A stretch of DNA of 64,000 nt from Bacteroides congonensis (GCF_900130125.1 NZ_FQXY01000009.1:1146325-1210324), one strand, 5' to 3'; shown: positions 8,456 to 18,197, counted from the first letter of the stretch. Translations and numbers: made by a program. Notes: generated by a model not told the origin, from the letters alone.

Positions 8456-8705
8456 GGAGTACAATCCGCAAATCGTATTGATGGATATCAATATGCCTGT
8501 CATGAATGGATATGAAGCGACCCAGGAGATTCGTAACTTTTCTGCCAAAGTGCCGATTATAGCTATCACTGCCTTTGCTTTTGCTTCGGATGAGCAGCGA
8601 GTGATGGAAAGCGGTTTTGACGGTTATATGCCGAAGCCGATTAACGCCCGCTTGTTGAAGGCACAGTTGAAAGACATCATGCAGAAACGCATTGTTTTGT
8701 TGTAA
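8418..8705 (+). pseudogene. out-of-frame remainder of the hybrid kinase receiver domain
   Basis: The homologous part, from about base 8446 (LFKEYNPQIVLMDINMPVMNGYEA onward), completes a REC domain: phospho-acceptor Asp in VLMDINMP, Thr in IIAITAFAF and Lys in YMPKPIN. It lacks its own plausible start and overlaps the end of the kinase frame, so it is best read as the severed 3' end of the gene at 5585 rather than a separate gene. A sequencing or assembly error is the main alternative to a true mutation. Confidence 0.8.
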
Positions 8706-8753
8706 GACGAATAACTGCCGTTTGATAAATCAGTCATTGAATCCTTCAGGCAT

Positions 8754-9554
8754 TTAGTAATTCAGCCACATTCTGAAAGAAGCCATTTTGTCTTTACTGA
8801 CTATGATTTTATCTTTGAAAGGGGGTAACACATGTACGACCGCCTTCCCTAAGAAGTAGGATTCAATACGCTGAATAGCATCAATACAGACAAGAGTCTG
8901 ACGGTTCGTACGAAAGAACCGGTCGGGGTCAAGTTGCTCATACAGTCTGTCTAAAGCCAGGTCGATAAGATATTCACGGTTTTTATGTGTCACTGCGAAA
9001 GTCAGTTTGTTCTCTGAATAGAAATAAGCAATGTCACTGACTTGCAGAGTTAGCAGCTTCTCCCCACTGGAAATTAAAAACCGTGTGCGGTACTTTTTAG
9101 CTGCGGACAAAGAAGATTCTTGGGCGACAGCAAGCTGTTGCAAGACTTCCATCATCCAGCTTTCAGCTTTGAAATCATGGATATAGTTTTTACTCAGCCC
9201 CTCAAAACGCAGGATGGCCTGCAACAACCGCTCCTCATGAATCGGTTTTAAAAGATAATCAATACTGTTTACCGTAAAAGCACGCACAGCGTATTCATCA
9301 TAAGCAGTGGTAAAGACAATCATACTTTCAGGATGAGCCTGTTCTATAAAAAGAAACGAGTTACCATCCGTCAACTGAATATCCAAGAAAAGAATGTCAG
9401 GATGGGGATGCCGGGCAAACCACTCCACTGCCTCTTCGATATTTCCCGGCAGTAACTGTACTTCCCAGTCGGGACGCAAAGCCGACAAAGTGTCGCGAAG
9501 CAGACGGGCAGCAGGTATTTCATCCTCTATTATAGCAGCTTTTATCTTACTCAT
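8754..9554 (-). CDS. LytTR-family response regulator
   Basis: A 266-residue regulator with an N-terminal receiver (IIEDE acidic pair; phospho-acceptor Asp58 in LFLDIQL; Lys in LLKPI) and a C-terminal LytTR DNA-binding domain (about 160-266, RTNRQTLVCIDAI). It is the last gene of the efflux operon and overlaps the histidine kinase gene upstream by 8 bases, so the two are translationally coupled and form a cognate pair. LytTR regulators bind direct repeats upstream of targets; the likely target is this operon. Confidence 0.92.
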   Translation of the reverse strand: MSKIKAAIIEDEIPAARLLRDTLSALRPDWEVQLLPGNIEEAVEWFARHPHPDILFLDIQLTDGNSFLFIEQAHPESMIVFTTAYDEYAVRAFTVNSIDYLLKPIHEERLLQAILRFEGLSKNYIHDFKAESWMMEVLQQLAVAQESSLSAAKKYRTRFLISSGEKLLTLQVSDIAYFYSENKLTFAVTHKNREYLIDLALDRLYEQLDPDRFFRTNRQTLVCIDAIQRIESYFLGKAVVHVLPPFKDKIIVSKDKMASFRMWLNY

Positions 9555-10605
9555 GAAGCAATGGTATTTTTACTGTAAACTCTTGCAAATTATTCTCTAT
9601 CACAATATCACGATTACACAATAACTTATACCGGGTAGAAAGGTTCTTCAAGCCTGTACCGAAAGTGGTTGCACTCTTTTTTACCTGTATCCGGTTTCGG
9701 ACTACCAGTTCTTTTTCCTTTTCCATATAGAAAAGTTCAATGGTCATCGGTTTTCCCATATGGATCACATTGTGTTTTATCACATTTTCAGCCAGTAACT
9801 GGATAGTCAGCGGTGGAAGTTGAAATTCCAGGCAGGCTTCCGGCAGGCAGTTATCAATATGGATGCAGTCTCCCAAACGTACACGATGCAGGAAAATATA
9901 AGAATTTAAAAATTCCAATTCTTCCCGCAAAGTTGTCAGCCGTTGATTTTGGCACTGAAGTGTATAACGATATACATCAGAAAGATGCTGGGTGAACAGT
10001 TCCGCATTGGCGGGATTGTAACGGATTTCAGAAATCAATGTATTCAGGCTGTTGAACAGGAAATGGGGATTCAGTTGGTTTTGCAAAGCAGTATAGCGCG
10101 CCGTATTGTTTTCCTTTTGCAAGGCAGCCGCTTCATGTTGCAGTTTCAGTGTATTCCGCATGGAACGGTTGGCAAGTAACAATCCTAAAATCACCAACTC
10201 TACCAACCATACTGTAATCAGAATCCGCCATCCGCCATTGGGAAACATAAACGGATGGGCAGCTCCCGCCAGTAATTTGGCAGTAACAAGCAATCCGTAG
10301 TTCAACAGGAAAAACATCCCCATTACAACAACATAGACGGATATCAGTTTCCAACGACGATGCAGATTCAGCGCATACTGGTTATCCATCCATGTACTTA
10401 ACCGTATCGTTGCATATCCCAACACATTGAATGTCAGTATAAAGAAAGCCAGTGTGCCGACGGAATGAAATATATCGGCCACCTTATCGGGAAAGGTAGC
10501 ATAATTAATCAATAACAGAAAAGAGAATACTCCCAGTCCTGAAAATAACGCTACATATAATAAGGTATTAAACTTTATATTCATACTACAGCCGGCTCTT
10601 TTCAT
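9547..10605 (-). CDS. LytS/YehU-type sensor histidine kinase
   Basis: A 352-residue kinase with about four membrane helices in the first 145 residues, then a coiled segment and the His_kinase domain (PF06580 type) with the acceptor His181 in LQNQLNPHFLFNSLNTL, and a degenerate HATPase region (LAENVIKHN; FGTGLKNL). Short extracytoplasmic loops suggest sensing in or at the membrane. Starts at 10605 (MKRAGCS) or 10584 (MNIKFN) are possible; both leave a short gap after tolC. It partners the LytTR regulator it overlaps, and its place in the efflux operon suggests sensing of a pump substrate or membrane stress. Confidence 0.9.
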   Translation of the reverse strand: MKRAGCSMNIKFNTLLYVALFSGLGVFSFLLLINYATFPDKVADIFHSVGTLAFFILTFNVLGYATIRLSTWMDNQYALNLHRRWKLISVYVVVMGMFFLLNYGLLVTAKLLAGAAHPFMFPNGGWRILITVWLVELVILGLLLANRSMRNTLKLQHEAAALQKENNTARYTALQNQLNPHFLFNSLNTLISEIRYNPANAELFTQHLSDVYRYTLQCQNQRLTTLREELEFLNSYIFLHRVRLGDCIHIDNCLPEACLEFQLPPLTIQLLAENVIKHNVIHMGKPMTIELFYMEKEKELVVRNRIQVKKSATTFGTGLKNLSTRYKLLCNRDIVIENNLQEFTVKIPLLHE

Positions 10606-10621
10606 ACAAAATTACTACTTT

Positions 10622-11926
10622 TTACTGATAATCATAGCCATGAAGTGCTTTTATTAATTCCGAATAATGTCCTTGTGCTGCCGCTTTAGCCTGTACATAG
10701 TTCACTTGAGAAGTCTGCCGGTAAGTCTGCGCGTCGATAACTTCCACAACGGACACCTTTCCTTCATTGTAACGCTCCACAGCTTTGGCTTCATTTTCTT
10801 CTGCTTTTGCCAGTGAGCTTTCACTTAACCGGACGCGCTCGATGGCTTGTGATAATGCCTTACGCGCCACACCGATTTCCAGTTCCACCTGATCCATCAC
10901 CTTGTTCAGGTTATCTTCTGCCATGCCGATACGAAAAGAAGAAGCACGCTTCTCGCTTTTCCGCTTTCCCCATTCAAAAATAGGAACGGATACTTTCGCA
11001 TAAACGGCATAGTTAGGGTCTAAATCTTTTTTGAAATTATAACCGGGAGAAGAGTAACTGCCGTCTATCCCTACATAAAACTGGGGTTTGAACTGCGAGT
11101 CATTCAACTTTTTGGAACTTTCGGCTATGCGGATATGGTCATACGCCATTTGGATTTCAGGGCGACCTGTACCCGTAGACAACCATATGGAATCGCTGAC
11201 GGTTACCGTCGGTATCTGTGAATCCAGTTCCGTCATATGTTCCAGTTGAACTCCAATCATGGAATTCAATGCCATTCTGCCTGTTTCAAAGTTACTCTGC
11301 GCCTGAAGCAGTTGATATTCAGCTTCATTCAGTTTCACTTCCGCCATGAGTAAGTCCTGCGGGTCTACCAACCCTACCTCTACCCTCTCCTTAATCGTCT
11401 TTACCAAAGCAGCTATCGAATTACGAAAATCTTCGGCTACGGACACAATCTCCTGCCTGGCTACGGCACTCCAGTATTGCATATCCGTTTGATAGCAGAC
11501 TACGTCATTCAGCACTTTCGCCTGATTGCCGGCAAGGGACTGCTGATGCTGTGCCATACGGATAGATTCAAGTACACGCCCGCCTGTATAGACCGGTTGC
11601 AGGATGGAAAGCGAAGCTCCGTAGTTCAATTGCTTTCCTTCCACTGTCTTGGACAATCCCATGGAAGGGACATCCAAAGTTAATTCCAACGGATTGCCCG
11701 TATATTGAAAATTAGCAGTTCCCGAAAGTTTCGGTTTTAAATCCGCACGTGCGGATTTCTCTATTTCCACACTGGCAGCAATATTCTTTTCTGCCGCTTT
11801 CAAGTCATGGTTGTAGTCCAGTGCCATCATCCGGTATTTCTCCAGTAAGAGGCTTTGTTGCGCAAAAGCGGGTAAAGACAAAAAAGCGCAACAATAAAAC
11901 AACGGATAAAATATTCTCTTTTTCAT
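10622..11926 (-). CDS. TolC-family outer membrane efflux protein
   Basis: A 434-residue protein with a signal peptide ending near FAQQ (residue 24) and two repeated outer-membrane-efflux-protein modules rich in long helices (AEVKLNEAEYQLLQAQSNFETGR; AEENEAKAVERYNEGKVSVVEVIDAQTYRQT). TolC-type trimers make the outer membrane channel and periplasmic tunnel for RND pumps. Its start is separated by 2 bases from the stop of the RND pump gene, consistent with one transcript encoding a full tripartite pump. Length is normal. Confidence 0.92.
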   Translation of the reverse strand: MKKRIFYPLFYCCAFLSLPAFAQQSLLLEKYRMMALDYNHDLKAAEKNIAASVEIEKSARADLKPKLSGTANFQYTGNPLELTLDVPSMGLSKTVEGKQLNYGASLSILQPVYTGGRVLESIRMAQHQQSLAGNQAKVLNDVVCYQTDMQYWSAVARQEIVSVAEDFRNSIAALVKTIKERVEVGLVDPQDLLMAEVKLNEAEYQLLQAQSNFETGRMALNSMIGVQLEHMTELDSQIPTVTVSDSIWLSTGTGRPEIQMAYDHIRIAESSKKLNDSQFKPQFYVGIDGSYSSPGYNFKKDLDPNYAVYAKVSVPIFEWGKRKSEKRASSFRIGMAEDNLNKVMDQVELEIGVARKALSQAIERVRLSESSLAKAEENEAKAVERYNEGKVSVVEVIDAQTYRQTSQVNYVQAKAAAQGHYSELIKALHGYDYQ

Positions 11927-11928
11927 TT

Positions 11929-14900
11929 TTATTTTCCTTTTACTTTGTAGAACATGGCATACAGTGCAGGAGTGACAAACAGCGTCAGCCCTGTAGCAAA
12001 CGTCAGTCCGAAGATAATGGTGGCAGCCATTCCACCGAACGCTACATCAAACAGCAGGGGTACCATACCGAAAATGGTTGTTGTAGCCGCCATCAATACC
12101 GGACGGGTTCGGGAAACCGTAGCCTCAACAATAGAGGTATACAGGTCGATTCCACTCCGATGCTGTACATTTATTTCATCAATCAACACGATTACATTCT
12201 TGATAATCATCCCGAGCAATCCCAGCCATCCGGCTATCGGGAAGAAACCGAAATCAAAACCTGTCAGCAGCATACCGACAGCGATACCGATCAAGGAAAG
12301 GGGCAAGATGCAAATGATAATAACCGGTTCGCGGAAGTTGCCGAACAATGCGACCAAAATAAGAACCAATGCGAGAAATGCCAACGGGAAATATTTGGCA
12401 ATGGCTTGCATTGCTTCTCCCTGATCTTTATACTGGGCGTCCCAAAAGAAAGTATAGCCTTCGGGAAGCTGCATTTTTTCAATTTCCTCCCGGATTTCTC
12501 CATGTACTTCCGCCATCGTATGTCCCGGTTTTACACCACACATGGCAGCCATCGAAAGTTGCCGGTTGTAGGTTCGTATCTGTGGAAATTCCCAGGTTGT
12601 TTCTATCTGTTCAGCCACTTGCGAAAGCGGAGCCGATCTTTCTCCGTTCCAAATAGAGAAATCTCCTAAAGAGTTGGCATCGGTTATATCGACATTGCCC
12701 GACTTCAACAGTACAGGCACTTTCTTTTCATCATCCCGGTAAATGCCGACAGGTAGTCCATCATTGATAGACTTCACCGATTCCATCATGGAAGCTTTGG
12801 TAATCCCCAACGCCCCGGCCTTCACCGGATCGTACACCGGACGGATGACCATCGTCATATTTCCCCATTCATTACGGGCATCCGCGACTTTGAGATTACG
12901 CCGCATCACTTCTATCGCTTGTCCGACCAATGAATCAAGTACGGCAGGATCAGGGCCTAAGAAGCGGGCTTCAATGACAGCTTCCGTCAACGGGCTTAGT
13001 TCAAACTTGTTTACTTTTATCAACGGTTCCGGAAACTTGAACGAAATCGAGTCCTGCAAGCGGGCATGCAACTGACGGGATAGTTTCGAAGTCTTGCATT
13101 TTACCAATATCTGCGCATAATTGGACTGGGGGCCGAACGATACGTTAGACAAATAATAACGTGGCGGTGTTCTTCCGATATAGGTGGATACCATTTCCGT
13201 TTCTTCCTGTCCGCGAATAAAGTCTGCCATTTCCATTACCATCTGATCCGTTTCCTCTATCCGTGTCCCTTCGGGCAACCACATATCCAATGTAAAATAC
13301 TGTTTATCCAAGGCAGGTACAAACACTTTCGGGATAAACTTAAAGCTCCAGGCCGCTACTACCAACATCACAACCATACATCCTACGGTTGCATACCGAT
13401 GATTAATCACCCATCCCAAGGCTGAACGGAACTTATTATAATACTTGCCGGAAAAAAGAACAGCCTTAAGTTCGTCGGGTCTTGGCCGACGGACAAACTC
13501 CTGAATAAAGAAAGGAGTCTGCGTCAGCGCAAAGACCCAACTGAACATCAGCGAAACGCCGATAACTACAACTAAGGATGACAACAACTCGCCGGTAATA
13601 TGCGGCGAATAATATATAGGTAAAAAGGTTAAAATCGCAATAACAGTTGCCGCAAGTAATGGTAACGCTGTGGCAGAACAAGCTCTCAATATAGCCACCC
13701 GCTTACGCATTCCACGCTGCATATTTACCAATACCGAGTCGGAAACTACAATGGCATTATCTACCAACATTCCCATGGCAATGATAATAGCTGCCAACGA
13801 CATACGCTGCAAGGCGATTCCCTGTGTCAGCATGACTATCAATGTGGCTAGAATGGAAAAGACCAGTCCACTGCCAATCAGGATACCATTTTTGAACCCT
13901 ATAAAAAAGAGTAGAATAGCAATTACGGTTACAACGGAAATTATCAGGTTCCAGATAAATCCCTGATTAGCTACGGCGGATTCATATCCTTGGTCATAAA
14001 TCGTTTGCAGTTCAAAGCCTTCGGGCATTGTCTCCGAGAATTGTTCTATCTTTATTTGAACCGCATCCGCCATATCTACCACATTACCTGTGGGAACGGT
14101 AGAAATAGCCACTCCTACCGCAGGCTTTCCATCAATCCTCATCTTATTGCCCGGTGGTGTCTGGTAACTTTCTTTTATTTCGGCAACATCCGCCAACCGG
14201 AAGTGTTCTCCTGTACGGGATACAATCGTCAGATTCCGTATATCATCCAAAGAATAAAAGTTTCCGGTAGATTCGATACGTATTCTGTTTACTCCGGCGT
14301 CTATACCGCCGGCATCCACCACCCGGTTCTGCGCTTCGAAGGCACGGGAAATATCGGCTGTGGTAATGCCGCTTCGCGCCATCACAGACGGACTAAGGAT
14401 AACATCAATCGTAGGCGGCTGTACACCGTAGATTTCCACCTTCGCCACGTCTTTCACTTTCAGCAGTTCATTCTTGACAAGCTTTGCCTGATCTTCCAGT
14501 TCCCGATAAGAATGCCCTTCTCCGGTCAATCCATAGAAAACTCCCAGCACGTCACCAAAGTCATCATTGACTACCGACGGCCCTGCTCCGGCAGGAAGTT
14601 TCGACTGTACATCATTGACTTTCCGGCGAAGTTTATCCCATAACTGTTGCATTTCATCCGCACGGATTTCTTTTTTCACATAGACTGTTATCTTGGAAAG
14701 TCCTGCGCGGTTTTCTGTTTTAAGGTAATATAGTTCTCCCAAGGACTGTATGGATTCTTCCAATACATCTGTCACCTGCGACTGAACTTCGGTAGGAGAA
14801 GCTCCCGGATAAGGAGTCAACACCAGTGCCTGTTTGATTGTAAACGGGGCATCTTCCAACTTTCCCATCTTGACATAGGAAAACAGTCCACCACCCAATA

Positions 14901-14961
14901 CCAGTAGTAACAGCAGAATAGTCACCGACTTCTTCTGCAAGAAATATTTAACGAACTTCAT
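11929..14961 (-). CDS. RND efflux pump permease (AcrB/MdtC-like)
   Basis: A 1010-residue inner membrane pump with the RND pattern: an N-terminal helix, a large periplasmic loop with the motif SPTEVQSQVTDVLEESI, helices 2-6 including GMLVDNAIVVSDSV in TM4 (paired Asp for proton transfer), a second periplasmic loop, and helices 8-12 (GWLGLLGMIIKNVIVLIDEI). This is the drug/hydrophobe (HAE) type of RND pump rather than a heavy-metal pump, judged by TM4, but substrates cannot be assigned. It lies between the adaptor and TolC genes, with spacings of 10 and 2 bases. Confidence 0.93.
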   Translation of the reverse strand: MKFVKYFLQKKSVTILLLLLVLGGGLFSYVKMGKLEDAPFTIKQALVLTPYPGASPTEVQSQVTDVLEESIQSLGELYYLKTENRAGLSKITVYVKKEIRADEMQQLWDKLRRKVNDVQSKLPAGAGPSVVNDDFGDVLGVFYGLTGEGHSYRELEDQAKLVKNELLKVKDVAKVEIYGVQPPTIDVILSPSVMARSGITTADISRAFEAQNRVVDAGGIDAGVNRIRIESTGNFYSLDDIRNLTIVSRTGEHFRLADVAEIKESYQTPPGNKMRIDGKPAVGVAISTVPTGNVVDMADAVQIKIEQFSETMPEGFELQTIYDQGYESAVANQGFIWNLIISVVTVIAILLFFIGFKNGILIGSGLVFSILATLIVMLTQGIALQRMSLAAIIIAMGMLVDNAIVVSDSVLVNMQRGMRKRVAILRACSATALPLLAATVIAILTFLPIYYSPHITGELLSSLVVVIGVSLMFSWVFALTQTPFFIQEFVRRPRPDELKAVLFSGKYYNKFRSALGWVINHRYATVGCMVVMLVVAAWSFKFIPKVFVPALDKQYFTLDMWLPEGTRIEETDQMVMEMADFIRGQEETEMVSTYIGRTPPRYYLSNVSFGPQSNYAQILVKCKTSKLSRQLHARLQDSISFKFPEPLIKVNKFELSPLTEAVIEARFLGPDPAVLDSLVGQAIEVMRRNLKVADARNEWGNMTMVIRPVYDPVKAGALGITKASMMESVKSINDGLPVGIYRDDEKKVPVLLKSGNVDITDANSLGDFSIWNGERSAPLSQVAEQIETTWEFPQIRTYNRQLSMAAMCGVKPGHTMAEVHGEIREEIEKMQLPEGYTFFWDAQYKDQGEAMQAIAKYFPLAFLALVLILVALFGNFREPVIIICILPLSLIGIAVGMLLTGFDFGFFPIAGWLGLLGMIIKNVIVLIDEINVQHRSGIDLYTSIVEATVSRTRPVLMAATTTIFGMVPLLFDVAFGGMAATIIFGLTFATGLTLFVTPALYAMFYKVKGK

Positions 14962-14971
14962 ACCCTTTCAC

Positions 14972-16042
14972 TTAGTTTTGAGCAGTTATCGGCTTTTCCT
15001 CTTTCTTACCCATGACTTCTACCGGTGTTCCTTCCGACAGGAAGCGCAATTTACTGACAGCCACCGTTTCTCCTGCCTGCAATCCGCCTTTCACTTCGAC
15101 TTTTCCATTCGGAAGCAATTCACCCAACACGACTTTTTTCTTCGAGACTGTTCCTGTCGTATTATCTACTGCCCAAACATAATCTCCCTCAGCAGGACGA
15201 TGACTAAGAGCTATTTGCGGTACAGTCACCACTGGAGCAGACGATGCAACAGGAAGGGCAAGTAACATTTTCCCGGAGATACCTGCCGGCCATTCCCCCT
15301 GTTTATTAGGTAATAATGCAGTCAGCAGGAAGGAAAGGTTATTCCGGGTAGTACTCTTGGAAACTTCCACCACCTTTGCCGGATACACGGCATCCGAACG
15401 AACATCAAAACGGACGCCGACCTCTTTTATCTTTTCGGCCTGCAATGCTATATCTTGTGTGACATAAGCTTCTATCTTCAGTTGTGTAATATCAATGAAA
15501 GAAACGACCGGTTGAGTCGCTTTTACATCCTGGAATTTCTCAATATATACTTCTCCCACATATCCGTCGAAAGGAGCAACCAACCGGGTATCATTCAATT
15601 CATTCGTTGCTGTCTCGAAAGCTGTTTTGGCAGAGGTATAGTCAGCACGCGCCTTTTCAAAGGCACTAGCTGACAGGTTATTTTTCTCATACAGCGCTTT
15701 TATCCGTTCAAACTCTGCTTTTGCCTGATTGTAGATAGCTTCCGCGCGTTCTTTGCGAATACGGAAATCACGGGAATCTATTTCAGCAATAATATCTCCA
15801 CGATGGTAGAAATTTCCGGCATACACTTCGAAACGGTCAATCGGGCCCCCCACCCTGAAAGATAGCTCTGTTTCCTTGAATGGTTTCGAGATAAACGAGA
15901 ACTCACGCTCCGAGGAAGGAGTCAGGGTTTCCGCTTCCGCTACTTTTACCCGTACAGGTTCGTCCGCCTTCTTCTCTCCCTTTCCGCAGGAAGCAAACAA
16001 GCAAAGGCAAAAAACACATAATGAGAATCTAGTCGTTGTCAT
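14972..16042 (-). CDS. RND efflux periplasmic adaptor (membrane fusion protein)
   Basis: A 356-residue lipoprotein: lipobox FASC with Cys19, a beta-barrel segment, a lipoyl-like half (GNFYHRGDIIAEID), a coiled-coil hairpin (about 78-145, AKAEFERIKALYEKNNLSAS), the second lipoyl half (LVAPFDGYVGEVYIEK) and C-terminal barrel domains. It bridges the RND pump and TolC. It is the first gene of a five-gene minus-strand operon (adaptor, pump, TolC, LytS, LytTR). No TAnnTTTG promoter was found in the 120-odd bases upstream, which fits activation by a dedicated regulator, though this is inference. Confidence 0.92.
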   Translation of the reverse strand: MTTTRFSLCVFCLCLFASCGKGEKKADEPVRVKVAEAETLTPSSEREFSFISKPFKETELSFRVGGPIDRFEVYAGNFYHRGDIIAEIDSRDFRIRKERAEAIYNQAKAEFERIKALYEKNNLSASAFEKARADYTSAKTAFETATNELNDTRLVAPFDGYVGEVYIEKFQDVKATQPVVSFIDITQLKIEAYVTQDIALQAEKIKEVGVRFDVRSDAVYPAKVVEVSKSTTRNNLSFLLTALLPNKQGEWPAGISGKMLLALPVASSAPVVTVPQIALSHRPAEGDYVWAVDNTTGTVSKKKVVLGELLPNGKVEVKGGLQAGETVAVSKLRFLSEGTPVEVMGKKEEKPITAQN

Positions 16043-16199
16043 TCTATTCTAAATAAGTTATGTTATCAACGACGCGAAAATAGACGAAAAGAGAAAAAAT
16101 ATCCGTTTTTAAATTGCCGGGACGGAAAAAGAAGGGTATGAAACGGAAAAAGAAAGGATGAAATTTTGAGCCTTTTATCGTACTTATGTGTTTCCTTAC

Positions 16200-16207
16200 T
16201 ATCTTTG
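16200..16207 (+). promoter_or_regulatory. -7 promoter element of nhaC
   Basis: TATCTTTG lies 31 bases before ATG 16238. Because it lies downstream of the TTG at 16166, it supports ATG 16238 as the true start of the antiporter gene. Confidence 0.55.
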
Positions 16208-16237
16208 CAGCTCGAATTATTTCTACAATATCCATTT

Positions 16238-17539
16238 ATGACTGAAGAAAAAATACATAAAGACCGTACCGGAAGCTGGTGGGCGCTAAGTCCGTTGCTC
16301 GTATTCTTATGCCTTTACCTGGTTACTTCCATCCTTGTCAACGACTTTTATAAAGTACCCATCACGGTTGCTTTCCTCGTCTCTTCCTGCTACGCCATCG
16401 CCATCACCAAAGGATTGAAACTAGACCAACGTATCTATCAGTTCTCCGTGGGAGCCGCCAATAAGAACATTCTCCTGATGATATGGATATTTATTCTTGC
16501 CGGAGCTTTCGCGCATAGCGCCAAGCAGATGGGAGCTATCGACGCGACCGTCAACCTGACACTACATATTCTTCCTGACAACTTGCTGCTGGCAGGTATA
16601 TTTATCGCCGCCTGTTTTATCTCCCTGTCCATCGGAACGAGTGTAGGCACCATCGTTGCCCTCACCCCTGTTGCTGTCGGACTGGCGGAAAAGACAGAAA
16701 TAGCCCTGCCTTTTATGGTAGCTGTCGTGGTCGGCGGTTCTTTTTTCGGAGATAACCTGTCGTTTATTTCAGATACCACCATCGCTTCTACGAAAACACA
16801 GGAATGCGTCATGCGTGACAAGTTCCGCGTAAACTCCATGATAGTAGTTCCGGCAGCCATCATTGTATTGGGCATCTATATCTTTCAGGGATTATCCATT
16901 ACCGCTCCCGCACAAATGCAGACAATCGAATGGATAAAAGTTATACCTTATATAATAGTATTAGGAACAGCCGTTGCCGGCATGAATGTGATGCTCGTAT
17001 TAATTATAGGTATACTGACAAGCGGTATTATCGGTATCGCTACCGGAAGTTTCGGAGTATTCGACTGGTTTGGAGCCATGGGAACCGGAATAACGGGAAT
17101 GGGAGAATTAATAATCATTACCCTGTTGGCAGGAGGTATGTTGGAAACTATCCGCTACAACGGCGGCATCGACTTTATAATCCGGAAACTTACCCGTCAC
17201 GTCAACGGCAAGCGAGGGGCGGAATTGAGCATTGCCGCCCTGGTAAGCATTGCCAATCTGTGTACTGCCAACAACACCATCGCCATTATCACGACAGGGC
17301 CGATAGCCAGGGATATTGCCCAAAAGTTTCATCTCGACCGCAGAAAAACCGCCAGCATCCTCGATACATTCTCCTGCCTGATACAAGGAATTATTCCTTA
17401 TGGAGCGCAGATGCTGATTGCGGCGGGACTTGCCAATATCTCCCCTATCAGTATCATCGGTAATCTCTATTATCCTTTTACGATGGGAGCTTGTGCATTG
17501 CTCGCTATCCTGTTCCGTTATCCGAGGCGATATTCGTAA
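16238..17539 (+). CDS. nhaC: NhaC-family Na+/H+ antiporter
   Basis: A 433-residue membrane protein with 10-12 hydrophobic helices. Recognisable NhaC-family features include SIGTSVGTIVALTPVAVGLAE, GGSFFGDNLSFISDTTIAST (conserved ion-path Asp/Ser residues) and NLCTANNTIAIITTGPIA. It exchanges cytosolic Na+ (or another small substrate used by some NhaC-superfamily members, such as malate or lactate) for protons. The frame extends back to a TTG at 16166, but the promoter element at 16200-16207 makes ATG 16238 (MTEEKIHKD) the better start. It stands alone, divergent from the efflux operon. Confidence 0.87.
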   Translation: MTEEKIHKDRTGSWWALSPLLVFLCLYLVTSILVNDFYKVPITVAFLVSSCYAIAITKGLKLDQRIYQFSVGAANKNILLMIWIFILAGAFAHSAKQMGAIDATVNLTLHILPDNLLLAGIFIAACFISLSIGTSVGTIVALTPVAVGLAEKTEIALPFMVAVVVGGSFFGDNLSFISDTTIASTKTQECVMRDKFRVNSMIVVPAAIIVLGIYIFQGLSITAPAQMQTIEWIKVIPYIIVLGTAVAGMNVMLVLIIGILTSGIIGIATGSFGVFDWFGAMGTGITGMGELIIITLLAGGMLETIRYNGGIDFIIRKLTRHVNGKRGAELSIAALVSIANLCTANNTIAIITTGPIARDIAQKFHLDRRKTASILDTFSCLIQGIIPYGAQMLIAAGLANISPISIIGNLYYPFTMGACALLAILFRYPRRYS

Positions 17540-17554
17540 AAAAGAAGTGAAATG

Positions 17555-17585
17555 TTTGTCAATCAAAAGAAAAGCCGTATCTTTG
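17555..17585 (+). promoter_or_regulatory. rpsP promoter, full consensus
   Basis: TTTG at 17555-17558, 19 bases, then TATCTTTG at 17578-17585: an exact fit to the Bacteroides sigma-AB consensus. It gives a leader of about 55 bases before rpsP and overlaps nothing coding. Confidence 0.8.
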
Positions 17586-17645
17586 TGCCCGCTATTACGA
17601 GATAATGGCATAATTCAAATCAATCATTAAAAACAATTATTTAAA

Positions 17646-18197
17646 ATGGCAACTAGAATCAGATTGCAGAGACACGGACGTAAAAGTTACGCGTTCTATT
17701 CAATTGTAATTGCAGACAGCAGAGCACCACGTGATGGTAAATTTATTGAGAAGATTGGTACTTACAACCCTAACACCAATCCTGCTACAGTAGATTTGAA
17801 TTTCGACGCTGCATTGGCATGGGTACTGAAAGGTGCACAACCAAGCGACACTGTACGTAACATCCTTTCCCGTGAAGGAGTTTACATGAAGAAACATCTT
17901 ATGGGCGGTGTAGCAAAAGGCGCATTCGGAGAAGCAGAAGCAGATGCTAAATTCGAAGCTTGGAAAAACAACAAACAGTCAGGTCTGGCTGCTTTGAAGG
18001 CTAAACAAGACGAAGCAAAGAAAGCTGAAGCTAAAGCACGTCTGGAAGCAGAAAAGAAAATCAACGAAGTGAAAGCAAAAGCACTCGCTGAAAAGAAAGC
18101 TGCTGAAGCTGCTGAAAAAGCTGCTGCTGAAGCACCCGCAGAAGAAGTTGCAGCTCCGGCTGAAGAAGCTCCTGCAACAGAAGCTGCTGCTGAATAA
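17646..18197 (+). CDS. rpsP: 30S ribosomal protein S16 with long C-terminal tail
   Basis: Residues 1-85 are a standard S16 ([42 protein letters not shown] in parts), needed for 30S assembly. E. coli S16 is about 82 residues, whereas this one is 183: the last ~95 residues form a charged, Ala/Lys/Glu-rich, probably helical tail ([15 protein letters not shown], then [17 protein letters not shown]). Such tails are known in Bacteroidetes S16. It is a single-gene unit with its own consensus promoter and terminator, rather than being in the usual rpsP-rimM-trmD-rplS operon. Confidence 0.97.
   Translation: MATRIRLQRHGRKSYAFYSIVIADSRAPRDGKFIEKIGTYNPNTNPATVDLNFDAALAWVLKGAQPSDTVRNILSREGVYMKKHLMGGVAKGAFGEAEADAKFEAWKNNKQSGLAALKAKQDEAKKAEAKARLEAEKKINEVKAKALAEKKAAEAAEKAAAEAPAEEVAAPAEEAPATEAAAE

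Noticed and set aside
11749..12669. 306-codon open frame opposite the TolC and RND genes
   Set aside because: It is antisense to two clear genes, with low-complexity, signal-free translation; shadow frame.
16166..16237. N-terminal extension of the NhaC frame from a TTG
   Set aside because: A TATCTTTG promoter element at 16200-16207 lies inside it, and the added residues do not look like the family N-terminus; ATG 16238 is preferred.
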